This document shows, piece after piece, positions 15,976 through 25,438 of a stretch of DNA of 64,000 bases. Position 1 is the stretch's first letter, and each line of letters begins with the position of its first letter. The notes beneath the pieces were generated by a model that worked only from the letters and a program-made list of their open reading frames with translations, was not told where the DNA came from and did not search any database. Position numbers and translations under genes: made by a program. The stretch spans positions 36,636 through 100,635 of the forward strand of contig JACQVF010000060.1 of the NCBI GenBank assembly GCA_016209885.1, written 5' to 3'. The DNA is from Gemmatimonadota bacterium (GTDB lineage: Bacteria > Gemmatimonadota > Gemmatimonadetes > Longimicrobiales > Gaopeijiaceae).

Positions 15976-17172
15976 TCACCCCTGGACGGCCACCCCGTCC
16001 GCCTCCAGCCGCCGGACCTTGTCTTCGGCGAAGCCCAGCTCCCGCAGCAGCTCGCGAGTGTGCTCCCCCATGCGGGGCGGCGCCCGGCGGACGCCCGGCC
16101 GCTCCCCGTCCCGCAGGAGCGGGAGCGCGACGCAGCGGTAGTCGGCGATCCGCTCGTGCGGCGCTGACAGGATCACGCCCAGCGCGGCGGCCTGCGGATC
16201 GGCCGCTACCTGATCGACCCGCAGAATCGGCGCACACGGTACGCCGGCAGCCCGGAGCTTCTCCAGGAGCCCGGCGGTGCTCTCCCGGCGCGTCGCCACG
16301 GCGAGCCGCTCGCTCAGCTCATCGCGATTCCGAACGCGCCCCGGGTTGTCGGCGAAGCGCGGATCGGCCCGCAGATCCCGCAGATCGAGGGCGTCGCACA
16401 TCCGCCGGTACAGGCCATCCGTGGCCGCCCCGATCATGACCTCGCCGTCCGAGGTCGGAAACGCGCCGTACGGCGCGATCATTGCGAGGCCCGTACCCTG
16501 CGGCCCCGGAACCTCGCCGGTGGCCAGATAGCCGATGAGCTGGTAGGACATCCACATGAGCGCGCTCTCGAAGAGCGACGTCACCACGTGGCTACCCTGC
16601 CCCGTACGCTCCCGCTCACGCAGTGCCGCCAGGATGCCGACCACCGCCCACAGCGCCGTGCCCATGTCCACAATGGACGTGCCCACGCGCACGGGCCCAT
16701 GCCCCGGAAGCCCCGTGACGGACATGAGGCCGCTGTGCGCCTGCATGAGCGGATCGTAGCCCGGGAGCTCCTTGAGCGGGCCCACGGTCCCGTAGGCCGT
16801 CACCGAGCAGTACACGAGTCGCGAGTTGAGACGACGCACGTCTTCGTACCCCAGGCCCAGGGACTCGATGACGCCCGCCCGGAACGACTGGACCATCACG
16901 TCCGCCCGGGCCACGAGACGGCGGGCGACCTCGAGGCCTGCCGGGTCCTTCAGGTTCAGCGCGATACTCCGCTTGTTGCGGTTCGCGGCGAGGAAGACCG
17001 CGCCATCCTCGCCCCAGAAGGGCGGGCCCCAGGCCCGCGCCGAGTCGCCCGCCCCCGGGCGCTCGACCTTCACGACCTCCGCGCCCAGGTCCGCCAGAAT
17101 CTGCGTGCAGAACGGGCCCGCCAGACTCTCCGAGAAATCCGCGACGAGGAGCCCCGCCAGCGCATCCGCCAT
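15976..17172 (-). CDS. CaiB/BaiF family CoA transferase
   Basis: Family III CoA transferase, which moves CoA between carboxylic acids through an aspartyl-CoA intermediate. The 398-residue chain has LLVADFSESLAGPFCTQILADLGAEVVKVE at the start, NKRSIALNLKDPAG, the catalytic-region YDPLMQAHSGLMSVTG, and APYGAFPTSDGEVMIGA. I use the ATG at 17172 because GGAGG sits 6 bp before it; the ATG two codons earlier touches the ribosome site. It lies 119 bp downstream of a cupin gene on the same strand. The acid substrate is unknown. Confidence 0.92.
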   Translation of the reverse strand: MADALAGLLVADFSESLAGPFCTQILADLGAEVVKVERPGAGDSARAWGPPFWGEDGAVFLAANRNKRSIALNLKDPAGLEVARRLVARADVMVQSFRAGVIESLGLGYEDVRRLNSRLVYCSVTAYGTVGPLKELPGYDPLMQAHSGLMSVTGLPGHGPVRVGTSIVDMGTALWAVVGILAALRERERTGQGSHVVTSLFESALMWMSYQLIGYLATGEVPGPQGTGLAMIAPYGAFPTSDGEVMIGAATDGLYRRMCDALDLRDLRADPRFADNPGRVRNRDELSERLAVATRRESTAGLLEKLRAAGVPCAPILRVDQVAADPQAAALGVILSAPHERIADYRCVALPLLRDGERPGVRRAPPRMGEHTRELLRELGFAEDKVRRLEADGVAVQG

Positions 17173-17291
17173 CCCCATCCTCCAGTTCGTTCGCCGCGCA
17201 ATCCACGGTCGGGTCCAGCCACACGCCATTCCTCGACGTGGCCCGTACCACCCAAGCCCGGACCACGATGCCCGGACGCGGCGACCGGCCG

Positions 17292-17669
17292 TCATCCGCG
17301 GCGCAGGTACGCGTCTGTCTTGTCCAACCAGTCCTGGCGAGGTGGGCAGAAGATGTCCACGTCGAGGGTATCCTCCAGCGCCACCGCCTCGTGGGGCACG
17401 TCCGACGGGAGATGCAGCACCTCACCGGCACGGACCACCATATCGCGTCCCCGGTCCTCACCCAGGTAAAAGTGGAGGGCGCCTTCCAGGACGTACGTGA
17501 GCTGCTCGTTCTCGTGGTGGTGCAGCGGGACCACGCACCCTTTCTGCAGGTACACGTGCGCGATCATCATGCGCTCTCCCGTGATGATCCGCCGCTCGAG
17601 CTTGTCGGTCAGCCGCTCCTTGGGGAGCTCGTCCCAGCGGTACAGCCGCACATCCGTGGATCCGGACAC
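17292..17669 (-). CDS. Small cupin-domain protein
   Basis: A 125-residue single-domain cupin. The metal site is visible: motif 1 PLHHHENEQLTYVLEGALHFYLG (His, His, Glu) and motif 2 LHLPSDVPHEAVALED (His). Such proteins are metal-dependent oxygenases, isomerases or sensors; the specific role is not visible. It starts at GTG behind an unusually complete ribosome site and precedes the CoA transferase gene, perhaps in one transcript. Confidence 0.88.
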   Translation of the reverse strand: MSGSTDVRLYRWDELPKERLTDKLERRIITGERMMIAHVYLQKGCVVPLHHHENEQLTYVLEGALHFYLGEDRGRDMVVRAGEVLHLPSDVPHEAVALEDTLDVDIFCPPRQDWLDKTDAYLRRG

Positions 17670-17682
17670 GGATCACCTCCTT
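17670..17682 (-). promoter_or_regulatory. Full-length Shine-Dalgarno AAGGAGGTGATCC
   Basis: This 13-nt stretch immediately before the GTG of the cupin gene matches the complete complement of the usual bacterial 16S rRNA 3' end. It fixes the GTG start and predicts strong initiation despite the weak codon. Confidence 0.8.
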
Positions 17683-17772
17683 CGTTCGTGACGTTGTCCT
17701 CGTGGAGTTCCAGTTCGCGACCACCGGCCGCCGTGTGGCGCTTGAGCCGGCGCGAACCGCCCATCAGGCCCA

Positions 17773-18201
17773 TCACGAGACCAGCCGCGCTTCCAGGCTG
17801 ATGTCGACCGCGGCCAGGGCGCGGGACACGGGACAGCCCCGCTTCGCTTCCTCTGCGTGTTGCAGGAAGGTATCCCGATCTATGCCCGGAACCTCCGCAT
17901 CCGTCTTGAGGTCGATCCGCGCGATCTCGAATCCGCTCTCGCCCTTCTCCAGGTGAACGCGCGCCGCGGTGTGAACGCGCTTCGGCGTGAACCCGGCGCT
18001 CGCCAGCCGGTGGGAGAGCGCCATGGAGTAGCAGCCGGCGTGGGCCGCCGCGATGAGCTCCTCCGGGTTCGTTCCGGATCCCTCCTCGAAGCGGGACGCG
18101 AAGGAGTACGCCCCTTCGAACGCGCCGCCCCCGAACATCATGCGACCCCTGCCCTCCTTGAGTGAGCCCTCCCAGACCGCTTCCGATGTGCGTACCGGCA
18201 T
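17773..18201 (-). CDS. OsmC-family organic peroxide reductase
   Basis: OsmC/Ohr proteins reduce organic hydroperoxides with two cysteines. Both are present: Cys57 in AAAHAGCYSMAL and Cys123 in KRGCPVSRAL, in a 142-residue chain of normal length. The sequence GTNPEELIAAAHAGCYSM is the OsmC subgroup signature. The ATG at 18201 has GAGGAG 6-11 bp upstream; a longer frame upstream does not match the family. Confidence 0.92.
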   Translation of the reverse strand: MPVRTSEAVWEGSLKEGRGRMMFGGGAFEGAYSFASRFEEGSGTNPEELIAAAHAGCYSMALSHRLASAGFTPKRVHTAARVHLEKGESGFEIARIDLKTDAEVPGIDRDTFLQHAEEAKRGCPVSRALAAVDISLEARLVS

Positions 18202-18560
18202 CGTCTCCTCCTCGAGTCCATCGATGCGATGGATGGGCAGAGCCCTGCGATGCTGTTCACAAGGCCCTATGAGCTCCATGATGCGCCCGCGGCCGGCGCC
18301 GCGGCCAGGGAGTATGGCCGCACGGGGCGGGCGCCACAAGGGGACCGGTTTCCGGCGGGCGAGCGCCGCTGAACTCCTCACGCGAGGAGCAGGAACGAGA
18401 GCCTCGCCCGGGGGGCACCGGGGCGCGGCGGCTCCCCGTCTCCCCGTCTCCTCCGGCCCGCCGCTCCAGCACTTGACCGTTCGCGCCGCCTCGGGCAGTA
18501 TTGATCGAATTCACGAATGAAACGCGCGACTTCGCCCGCTCAGACCGCCTCGCCGGCACC
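18202..18560. other. Gene-free divergent region
   Basis: 359 bp between osmC (minus) and the broken ABC ATPase gene (plus). It contains C/G runs, a short direct repeat CTCCCCGT twice near 18431-18448, and no clear promoter, RNA gene or terminator. Confidence 0.4.
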
Positions 18561-19315
18561 ATGCCGGTCCGCGCGATGCAGCCGGAGCCGACCATCCTCA
18601 GAGCCCGCGCGCTCACGAAGAGCTTCGCCCGCGTTGTCGCGCTGAACGCGGTCTCCCTCGAGTTCCGCCGGGGCGAATTCTTCTGCCTCCTGGGTCCGTC
18701 GGGGTGCGGGAAGACCACGCTGCTCCGCCTCGTCGCGGGTCTCGACGAGCCTACCTCAGGGGACATCGAGCTGGAAGGCCGGTCGCCCCTTCCCCTCCCG
18801 CCCGAGCGGCGTCCCGTGAACATGGTCTTCCAGCAGTATGCGCTCTTCCCCCACATGACCGTGTTCGAGAACGTGGCGTTCGGGCTCACGGTGAAGAAGC
18901 TGCGCCGTGATGTGGTGCGGCAGCACGTGGACGAGTCGCTGAGCCTCGTGCGCCTCGAGGGGCACGGCGAGCGCTATCTGCGCCAGCTCTCGGGGGGCAG
19001 CAGCAGCGGACAACGCGGGCGCGGGCACTGGTCAACCGGCCGAGTGTGCTCCTACTCGACGAGCCGCTGGCCGCACTGGATGAGAAGCTGCGGGCGGCCA
19101 TGCAGCGCGAGCTCAAGCAGATCCAGCGCGAGCTCGGGATCACGTTCATCCACGTGACCCACACCCAGGACGAGGCGCTCACCCTGGGCGACCGGCTGGC
19201 GGTCATGAACGCGGGACAGGTGGTCCAGCTCGGCACGCCAAAGCACGTCTACGAGCGACCCGCGAATCGGTTCGCCGCCGAGTTTCTCGGATCCTCCAAC
19301 GTGATCCGCGGCTAG
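18561..19315 (+). pseudogene. ABC transporter ATP-binding protein, PotA/CysA type, frameshifted
   Basis: An import-type ABC ATPase. Frame one carries Walker A (GPSGCGKTT) and the Q-loop (VFQQYALFPHMTV) up to LRQLSGG. After the G run at 18992-18997 the reading must shift to the next frame to give QQQR of the signature, Walker B ([12 protein letters not shown]) and the H-loop ([10 protein letters not shown]). One missing G explains it. As read, frame one ends with about 50 unrelated residues at 19157. Even if repaired, the protein ends at about 250 residues after [12 protein letters not shown], without the C-terminal TOBE region usual in this family, and no permease or binding-protein gene is near. 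It may be a decayed gene or a sequencing error. Confidence 0.88.
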
Positions 19316-19448
19316 CCGGCACCGGGCCGGCCGGGCTGGATCGCGGGGGAACATGGGTTTGTGCTGTGTGTGGCCGGGCCGATTCTGGGACGCGATTGCC
19401 GTGGGTGAGTCGTTCGCGATCGCAGCGATTTTGAAGGGAAGACCCCAC

Positions 19449-19754
19449 GTGAAGGCATGGCGAGCACGCATCACGGCGCCGGACGGCACTGCGCTCACAG
19501 TCGTGTGCACCAAGCACCCGGTTGGCGAGCGGCGCCTCAAGGTCGAGACGTTCGCGGACGCGGACGCCGCGGGTCCCCCGCCTTCTCTCCGCGACCTCGC
19601 CCGCACCCTCCACGGCGCGTACTGTGAGAAGCTCCGGGATGTCGAGGCCGTGCTGCGCTGGAAGGGCGTGAGCACGGCAGGTGTGCAATGGGAGGAAGTT
19701 GAGCTCCCCGAGGAGGGCAACGAGGCTGCTCCGGGGCGGGCGGCCGGGGCCTAG
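19449..19754 (+). CDS. Hypothetical protein, about 101 residues
   Basis: A small soluble protein without signal or membrane segment. Visible features: RARITAPDGTALTVVCTKHPVGERRLKVETFADADAA, then a helical stretch SLRDLARTLHGAYCEKLRDVEAVLRWKG and an acidic tail. I do not recognise the family. The start is uncertain: GTG at 19449 follows a GGGAAG sequence, while an ATG at 19353 would add a Cys/Trp-rich N terminus that looks non-coding. Confidence 0.55.
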   Translation: MKAWRARITAPDGTALTVVCTKHPVGERRLKVETFADADAAGPPPSLRDLARTLHGAYCEKLRDVEAVLRWKGVSTAGVQWEEVELPEEGNEAAPGRAAGA

Positions 19755-19783
19755 CCACTCACGCCCGACCGGAACGAATCGTC

Positions 19784-20198
19784 ATGGAGACGCACGGCCA
19801 CGCCAGCCACTTGGAACGCACGCGCAAAGAGGCGGCGACGGAACCACCAGGCACACAGCGCGCCGTCGCGCGCGGAACGCGCCTCCTCGTCCGGGTCCTT
19901 CGCCTGCTCGCGCAGGAAGGCCATTACTACAACTACTGGACCTTCGTGCACCTGGCCTCGGGAGGTCCTCCTCGGCCTGGGGCTCGACGCGCTGAGCATC
20001 CCCACCCTCGCGGCATCGCTGGCCGCCGTCGCCGTGCTCCTCGGCTGGGAGGTCATCGAGCCGCCGCTCTACCGCCGCTTCGGGAGGCACTTCCCCTACG
20101 GGCTCGGGAAGGGAAGCCGCTTCCCGGAGACCCGCACGAATCAAATCATCGACGTCCTGGCCGGGATCGCCGGGTTCCTCGGGGTCTACCTGTTCTAA
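19784..20198 (+). pseudogene. Hypothetical membrane protein, frameshifted
   Basis: Frame one (from ATG 19784) gives EGHYYNYWTFVHLASG, then turns into proline/arginine-rich nonsense. The next frame from about 19962 continues sensibly as EVLLGLGLDALSIPTLAASL, AVLLGWEVIEPPLYRRFGRHFPYG and NQIIDVLAGIAGFLGVYLF, with two hydrophobic segments, to the TAA at 20196. The break is at TCGGGAGG; two missing bases (or one extra) reconcile the frames. Family not recognised; the pattern of Glu and Asp between membrane helices recalls small VanZ-like proteins. This is the second frameshift within 1 kb. Confidence 0.65.
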
Positions 20199-20278
20199 GG
20201 CGGCCACGACCCCACGGGCGGTGTACAGCGCCACGCGGTCGGCGGCCGGCACGCGCGACCCGATCCCGGCCCCCGCGA

Positions 20279-23200
20279 TCAGCCTCTGGCGCCGAGGTAG
20301 GCCTGCACGGCGGGCGGGATCGGCCGGCGGATGAGAGCTTGCTCCACGCTGCGTTCCGCGGCGTCATGTTCGTGCATCACTGGTTCCAGGCGCACGACCC
20401 TGCCGCTTACGAGTGCGGCCACGGGAACGCCATCGCGGTAGACGACCCGGTTCGTGGCCAGCGCCGGAACGCGCTCCCCCGGCGTGACGATGCCAGTGAG
20501 GTTCAGCGGGTCCGCGGCGCTGATACCCACCGGCCGCCCGGTCGGCTCCTCCTTGCGCACGGCGCGCAGCGGGCCCACCGCCTCCGGGAGCGCAAACTGC
20601 TCGCCGGAGAAACCCGCCACGAAACGCCCGCCGCGCACGTCGCCCCGCGCTTCCAGCCGCCTGTAGACGAGGAGCAGATCGCGCCACGGCACCGGGTTCG
20701 GCTCCCGCGCCAGGAGCCGGCGGAACACCACGCCATAGCGCCGGAGCAGGACCCACGCGTACGTCTCGACCGCCTGCGGATCCGCATGCCCACCGCGCCG
20801 GCCACGCTCGGAGGCAGGCGCCGACCGTAGGAGAAGCGACCAACGGCCCCCGGCCTCGAGCCCGAACGCCACGGTTCTTCCGCGGCGCCGCCCGCCGGGC
20901 GGCGGCCTGCGGCGACTGGACGGAGTGAGCAGAGCGCGCAGGCCGCCGAACCCGTCGGCGGTGGCGAGCCCGAGCGCCACGAGCTCGCCGAGCGCCTCCT
21001 CGACCTGCGTGGCCAGGCGACCTGTCGCTGCCACGAGATCTTCGAAGAAGGAGGCGCCCCGGGACTCGATGGCAGCCAGCACCTCACCCGCGTGGGTGCT
21101 CAGGTGGAGGTCCGATCGAGCACCGGCGAGGGAGAGCCACGCGTCCGTGTGGCCGCGCAGGAAGAACGCGAGCGGGCTCGAGCGCAGGGGCCCGGACGTC
21201 CAGCCGCCCGGCGAGCTCGCCGCCGGCCGCGACAGGCGACCCCACGCGAGACGGCCGGTGAGGCAGAGGATGTCGAGCAGCTCAGGTTCATACTCCTCGC
21301 AGCGTGCGGGGAGGATGTCGCTTTCCCAGGCGGCGCCCGGCAACTCGAAGCCGTCCAGCAGCGCGACGACCGCGGCGAGGCCCTCCACGCCCGCGGCTCG
21401 CTGCTCCGGCAGAGCCCGTTGCCAACCGAAGAGGAAGCGCATGAAGTCCGCCGCCGTGACGGGCTCAATCTCGGCGCGCAGCCGGTTCAGCGTGTACCGG
21501 TGGATGCGCGCCAGCAGCCGGCGGTCGCACCATTCGCGCTCGGCCCTCACTCCAGGGGTGAATGACCCGCGGAGCACCACACCCTGTCCCTCGAGGGCGA
21601 GGAGCGCCGCCTCGACTTCGAGCTCGCGCACGGCCAGGCTCGCCGCCACGGCTCGTCCCGTGGTGGGCCCCAGCACCTCGATGCGGCTGCGGACAAGCTC
21701 CCGGATCGCGTCCTCCCGCCCCGGCTGCGTCGCACCTTCTGACACCACCGGCTGGATCGGGGGATCCGCCCACGCATCCGCGAAGACCGCGAGCACCTCG
21801 TGCAGGCGCTCCGCGGCTACCCAGAGGCAAGCGCTGCCGCCGTCACGACCGCCGTCACGACCGCCGTCACCCGGCCCACCGGGCTCCGGTGCGCGCGGCG
21901 AGGACTCGTGGGCCACCGTGATGCGTGTGGCCCGGCTAGCCGCGGCGAGCTCGTCCAACAAGGGCGCCCACGACTCCCCCGCGCGCCCCAGCCTACCCTC
22001 CGCTTCCGTGAGGAACCCCGTGGTCAGCAGCGCATCGTGGAGCTCGTCCGCGCTCTGGACCTCGGGCCACGCCTCGTCGCGCACCCGCTCGATCGCCTCC
22101 GGATCGAGGGCGCCCAGCTCCCGGGCCGATGACGGCTCGAAGGCACGGCGTGCATACACGGCCTGCGTACGTCGCTCCTCCAGGGGCGCGTCGTCCAGAA
22201 AGGCGTACGGCTTCGCATTCAGGATCTCGTGGCAGAGCGGTGAGGGCTCCGGCGTGTCCCGCGCCACGCAGCGCACCTCGCCTCCGTGGATGCGACGAAG
22301 GACCGCAACAAGCCCATCCAGGTCCATCGCTTCCTGCAACCCGTCCCGCACGGTCTGCCGCACGAGCGGGTGATCCGGGACCTCGCGGTCGCCAGCGATG
22401 TTCTCCAGGCAGGCGGCCGCGTCCGGGAACACGGCGGCGAGGAGATCCTCCGCCTGCACGCGCTGAAGCTGGGGCGGCACCTTTCGTCCGCGCCGGCTCC
22501 GCGGCACCGCCAGCGACACGGTCGCGTTCCAGCGCCAGCGCGTCTGGAAGAGCGGCGCGTCCAGCAGCGCCTGCACCAGGATCTGCTCCACCGAGTCCGG
22601 GAGCAGGTAGCGGAACACGTCCTCGAGCGGGAAGGAGTGCTGCGGTCCCAGCGAGAGGACCACCCCCTCCTCTGTCGCCGCCGCCTGAAGCTCGAAGTTG
22701 AACCGCCGGCAGAAGCGCTTTCGCAGCGCCAGGCCCCAGGCGCGGTTCACGCGGCCGCCAAACGGGGCATGCAGCACGAGCTGCATCCCGCCCGACTCGT
22801 CGAAGAACCGCTCCAGTACGAGACTCTCCTGGGTCGGAACGACGCCGAGCAGCCGCCGGGTCTCGACGAGGTAGTGGACGATCTGGAACGCGGCGTGCCG
22901 CGGCAGCCGCCGCTCGCCCACGAGCCATTCCACGGCGTCATCCGGCTCTGCAAGCTGCGCCTCCACTTCGGCTCGCAAACGCGAGACGGCCCTGGAGAGC
23001 TCAGGGCTTCGTGCCGGCGCCTCGCCCAGCCAGAACGGGATGGTGGGCGGCTCGCCCCGAGCGTCCGCCACGCGAACGGTGCCCGGCTCGATCCTGAGGA
23101 TCCGCCACGACGCGTTGCCGAGCTGGAAGATGTCGCCCAGCATGCTCTCGACGGCGAAGTCCTCGTTCAAGGAGCCCAGGTAGATCCCCTGGGGTTCCAG

Positions 23201-24733
23201 GACGGCCCGGTAGTCCGCATTGTCCGGGATCGCGCCCCCGGCCGTGATGGCGCTCATGCGCGCGCCCTTGCGGGCACGCAGCCGGTGGTTCACCGCGTCA
23301 TGGTGCACGTAGGCGCCGCGCCGGCCTCGGCGCGTCGTGTATCCGCGGGCGACCATGCGCACGACCTCGGCGAACGTCTCGCACCGCAGCTTCCGATAGG
23401 GGTAGGCGCGTCGGGCGAGTTCGTAGAGCGCGTTCTCGTCCCACTCCTCGCACGCGACCTCGGCGACGATCTGCTGGGCCAACACGTCCAGCGGCTCCTC
23501 CTGAACGCGCACCCGGTCCAGCTCGCCGCGCCGGACCGCATCGACGAGCGCCGCGCACTCGACGAGCTCGTCGCGGGTGAGCGGGAAGAGCCGCCCCTTC
23601 GGCATGCCCCGCACAGTGTGGCCGGATCGGCCGACGCGCTGGAGGAACGTGGCGATGCGCCGCGGCGATCCCAACTGGCAAACCAGATCCACGGCGCCGA
23701 TGTCGATGCCGAGCTCGAGGGACGCCGTGGCCACCAGCGCGCGCAGCTCACCCTGCTTGAGGCGTCGCTCCGCGTCGAGGCGCGTCTCCCTGGCCAGACT
23801 CCCGTGGTGGGCCGTGACCGCGTCGGCACCCAGGCGCTCGGCCAGGTCGCGGGCCACGCGCTCCGCAAGGCGGCGGGTATTCACGAAGACCAGGCTGGTA
23901 TGATGCTCGCGGATGAGCCCCGCCAGCCGCTCGTACACCTCGCCCCACACTTCCGCCGACATGACCGCTTCCAGCGGCGAGCCCGGAAGCTCGAGGTCCA
24001 GGTCGAGATCCCGGAGGTGGCCTTCATCCACGATGGCGCAGTCCGCCGTGCCGTCCGGAAGGGTGGCGTCTGCGCCCACCAGAAACCGCGCCACCTCCTC
24101 GATGGGTCGCTGCGTGGCCGAGAGCCCGATCCGTTGCAGCCGCCGTCCGGCCACGTGCTCGAGCCGCTCCAGGCTGAGAGCCAGGTGGGCGCCGCGCCGC
24201 GACTCGAGGACCGCGTGGATCTCGTCCACGATCACGGTCCGCACCGTGCGCAGCATCTCGCGGCTCTTCTCCGCCGTCAGGAGGAGGTAGAGCGACTCGG
24301 GTGTGGTCACCAGGATATGGGGCGGCTCGCGGAGCATCGCCTGGCGCTCCGAGGCCGGTGTGTCACCCGTGCGCACCGCCGCCGTCACCTTCACGGGCGG
24401 AAGCCCCATCGCCTCCGCCACCGTCCGGATCTCGCGCCGCGGGTCGGCCAGGTTCAGATGGATGTCGGTGCTGAGCGCCTTGAGGGGAGACACGTAGACC
24501 ACGCGGGTCTCCGCGGGAAGCCCGCGCTCGAGCCCTTCCCGCAGCAGCTCGTCCAGGGCGCTCAGGAAGGCGGCCAGCGTTTTCCCCGAGCCGGTGGGCG
24601 CGGCGATCAGCGTGGCGCGCCCCGAACGGATCGCCTCCCAGCCGCGCACCTGCGCGGGGGTCGGCGCCTCGAAGCGTTCCGCAAACCAGCGGGCGACGGC
24701 GGGATGGAAGCCGGAAAGTGACATCGTCCGCAT
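20279..24733 (-). CDS. lhr: Lhr-type large superfamily 2 helicase
   Basis: ATP-dependent DNA/RNA helicase of the Lhr group, implicated in DNA repair. The 1484-residue chain has the N-terminal SF2 core: Walker [14 protein letters not shown] (about 45-57), [49 protein letters not shown], and in the second RecA domain [16 protein letters not shown] and QRVGRSGH. A winged-helix and Lhr-core region follows, and the last 600 residues form the long C-terminal extension of bacterial Lhr. ATG 24733 or ATG 24724 may be the start; neither has a clear ribosome site. Confidence 0.94.
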   Translation of the reverse strand: MRTMSLSGFHPAVARWFAERFEAPTPAQVRGWEAIRSGRATLIAAPTGSGKTLAAFLSALDELLREGLERGLPAETRVVYVSPLKALSTDIHLNLADPRREIRTVAEAMGLPPVKVTAAVRTGDTPASERQAMLREPPHILVTTPESLYLLLTAEKSREMLRTVRTVIVDEIHAVLESRRGAHLALSLERLEHVAGRRLQRIGLSATQRPIEEVARFLVGADATLPDGTADCAIVDEGHLRDLDLDLELPGSPLEAVMSAEVWGEVYERLAGLIREHHTSLVFVNTRRLAERVARDLAERLGADAVTAHHGSLARETRLDAERRLKQGELRALVATASLELGIDIGAVDLVCQLGSPRRIATFLQRVGRSGHTVRGMPKGRLFPLTRDELVECAALVDAVRRGELDRVRVQEEPLDVLAQQIVAEVACEEWDENALYELARRAYPYRKLRCETFAEVVRMVARGYTTRRGRRGAYVHHDAVNHRLRARKGARMSAITAGGAIPDNADYRAVLEPQGIYLGSLNEDFAVESMLGDIFQLGNASWRILRIEPGTVRVADARGEPPTIPFWLGEAPARSPELSRAVSRLRAEVEAQLAEPDDAVEWLVGERRLPRHAAFQIVHYLVETRRLLGVVPTQESLVLERFFDESGGMQLVLHAPFGGRVNRAWGLALRKRFCRRFNFELQAAATEEGVVLSLGPQHSFPLEDVFRYLLPDSVEQILVQALLDAPLFQTRWRWNATVSLAVPRSRRGRKVPPQLQRVQAEDLLAAVFPDAAACLENIAGDREVPDHPLVRQTVRDGLQEAMDLDGLVAVLRRIHGGEVRCVARDTPEPSPLCHEILNAKPYAFLDDAPLEERRTQAVYARRAFEPSSARELGALDPEAIERVRDEAWPEVQSADELHDALLTTGFLTEAEGRLGRAGESWAPLLDELAAASRATRITVAHESSPRAPEPGGPGDGGRDGGRDGGSACLWVAAERLHEVLAVFADAWADPPIQPVVSEGATQPGREDAIRELVRSRIEVLGPTTGRAVAASLAVRELEVEAALLALEGQGVVLRGSFTPGVRAEREWCDRRLLARIHRYTLNRLRAEIEPVTAADFMRFLFGWQRALPEQRAAGVEGLAAVVALLDGFELPGAAWESDILPARCEEYEPELLDILCLTGRLAWGRLSRPAASSPGGWTSGPLRSSPLAFFLRGHTDAWLSLAGARSDLHLSTHAGEVLAAIESRGASFFEDLVAATGRLATQVEEALGELVALGLATADGFGGLRALLTPSSRRRPPPGGRRRGRTVAFGLEAGGRWSLLLRSAPASERGRRGGHADPQAVETYAWVLLRRYGVVFRRLLAREPNPVPWRDLLLVYRRLEARGDVRGGRFVAGFSGEQFALPEAVGPLRAVRKEEPTGRPVGISAADPLNLTGIVTPGERVPALATNRVVYRDGVPVAALVSGRVVRLEPVMHEHDAAERSVEQALIRRPIPPAVQAYLGARG

Positions 24734-24819
24734 CAAGCTATGCGCGGGGCCGGACCGCGTCCACGCCTGCGGCGGGGGCGGTGGAGCGGCGGGGCTGCGG
24801 GCGACTTCGGCCGCGGCGC

Positions 24820-25254
24820 CTACCGCACCGCGCCCTGAATGTAGTCGCGGAGATACCGGTTCTCGGCCTCCACGCTCGTGCGGAGCGCGTTGACCACATC
24901 GCCGATGGAGAGAATACCGATCAGCCGTCCCTCTTCCAGCACGGGGAGATGTCGAATCCGGTTCCGGGTCATGATCTCCATCACGTACTGGAGGTCGTCC
25001 TCGGGCACGCCGATCACCAGGTCGGTGGTCATGGCGTCACGAACACGCGTGTTCGCGAGCCCGCCCGGATCCCGTGCCCCGAGGCGCAGCGCGTCCCGCT
25101 CGGTGAGAATCCCGGCGACATCATCGCCGTCCATCACAACCACGGAGCCGATGTTCCGCTCGACGAGGGTGCGCATGGCGGCGAGGACGGTCTGGTCCGG
25201 GGTGATCGTGACGACGTTATGGCCCTTGACACGGAGGACATCGCGGACCTTCAT
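24820..25254 (-). CDS. CBS-domain pair protein
   Basis: A 144-residue protein made of two CBS domains and little else: residues about 8-62 ([41 protein letters not shown]) and 75-130 ([36 protein letters not shown]). Such pairs bind adenine nucleotides and act as energy sensors. GGAGG precedes the ATG by 8 bp. Upstream residues in the same frame have no match and were excluded. The partner is unknown. Confidence 0.92.
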   Translation of the reverse strand: MKVRDVLRVKGHNVVTITPDQTVLAAMRTLVERNIGSVVVMDGDDVAGILTERDALRLGARDPGGLANTRVRDAMTTDLVIGVPEDDLQYVMEIMTRNRIRHLPVLEEGRLIGILSIGDVVNALRTSVEAENRYLRDYIQGAVR

Positions 25255-25438
25255 CGCCCGACCCTCCTTTCCCATCTGGAGTGCATTCCGGGCGCACGGC
25301 AAAGCGGGCTCCCACACCTGGCAATCTGCGTCGGGCCGGCTCCGCCGTCCAGTCACGCGCCATCGGCCCATCGGCCCCAACCGCCCGGCCGTCGGCCGGT
25401 CCTCAGGTCGCGGCGAGGCTACGGGCGGCGGGGTGGCG

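Noticed and set aside
15976..17669. Cupin plus CoA transferase as a new pathway
   Set aside because: They are on the same strand but 119 bp apart and both belong to very broad families; adjacency alone gives no function.
22286..24721. 811-codon plus-strand open frame inside lhr
   Set aside because: Antisense to helicase motifs; no ribosome site or recognisable domain.
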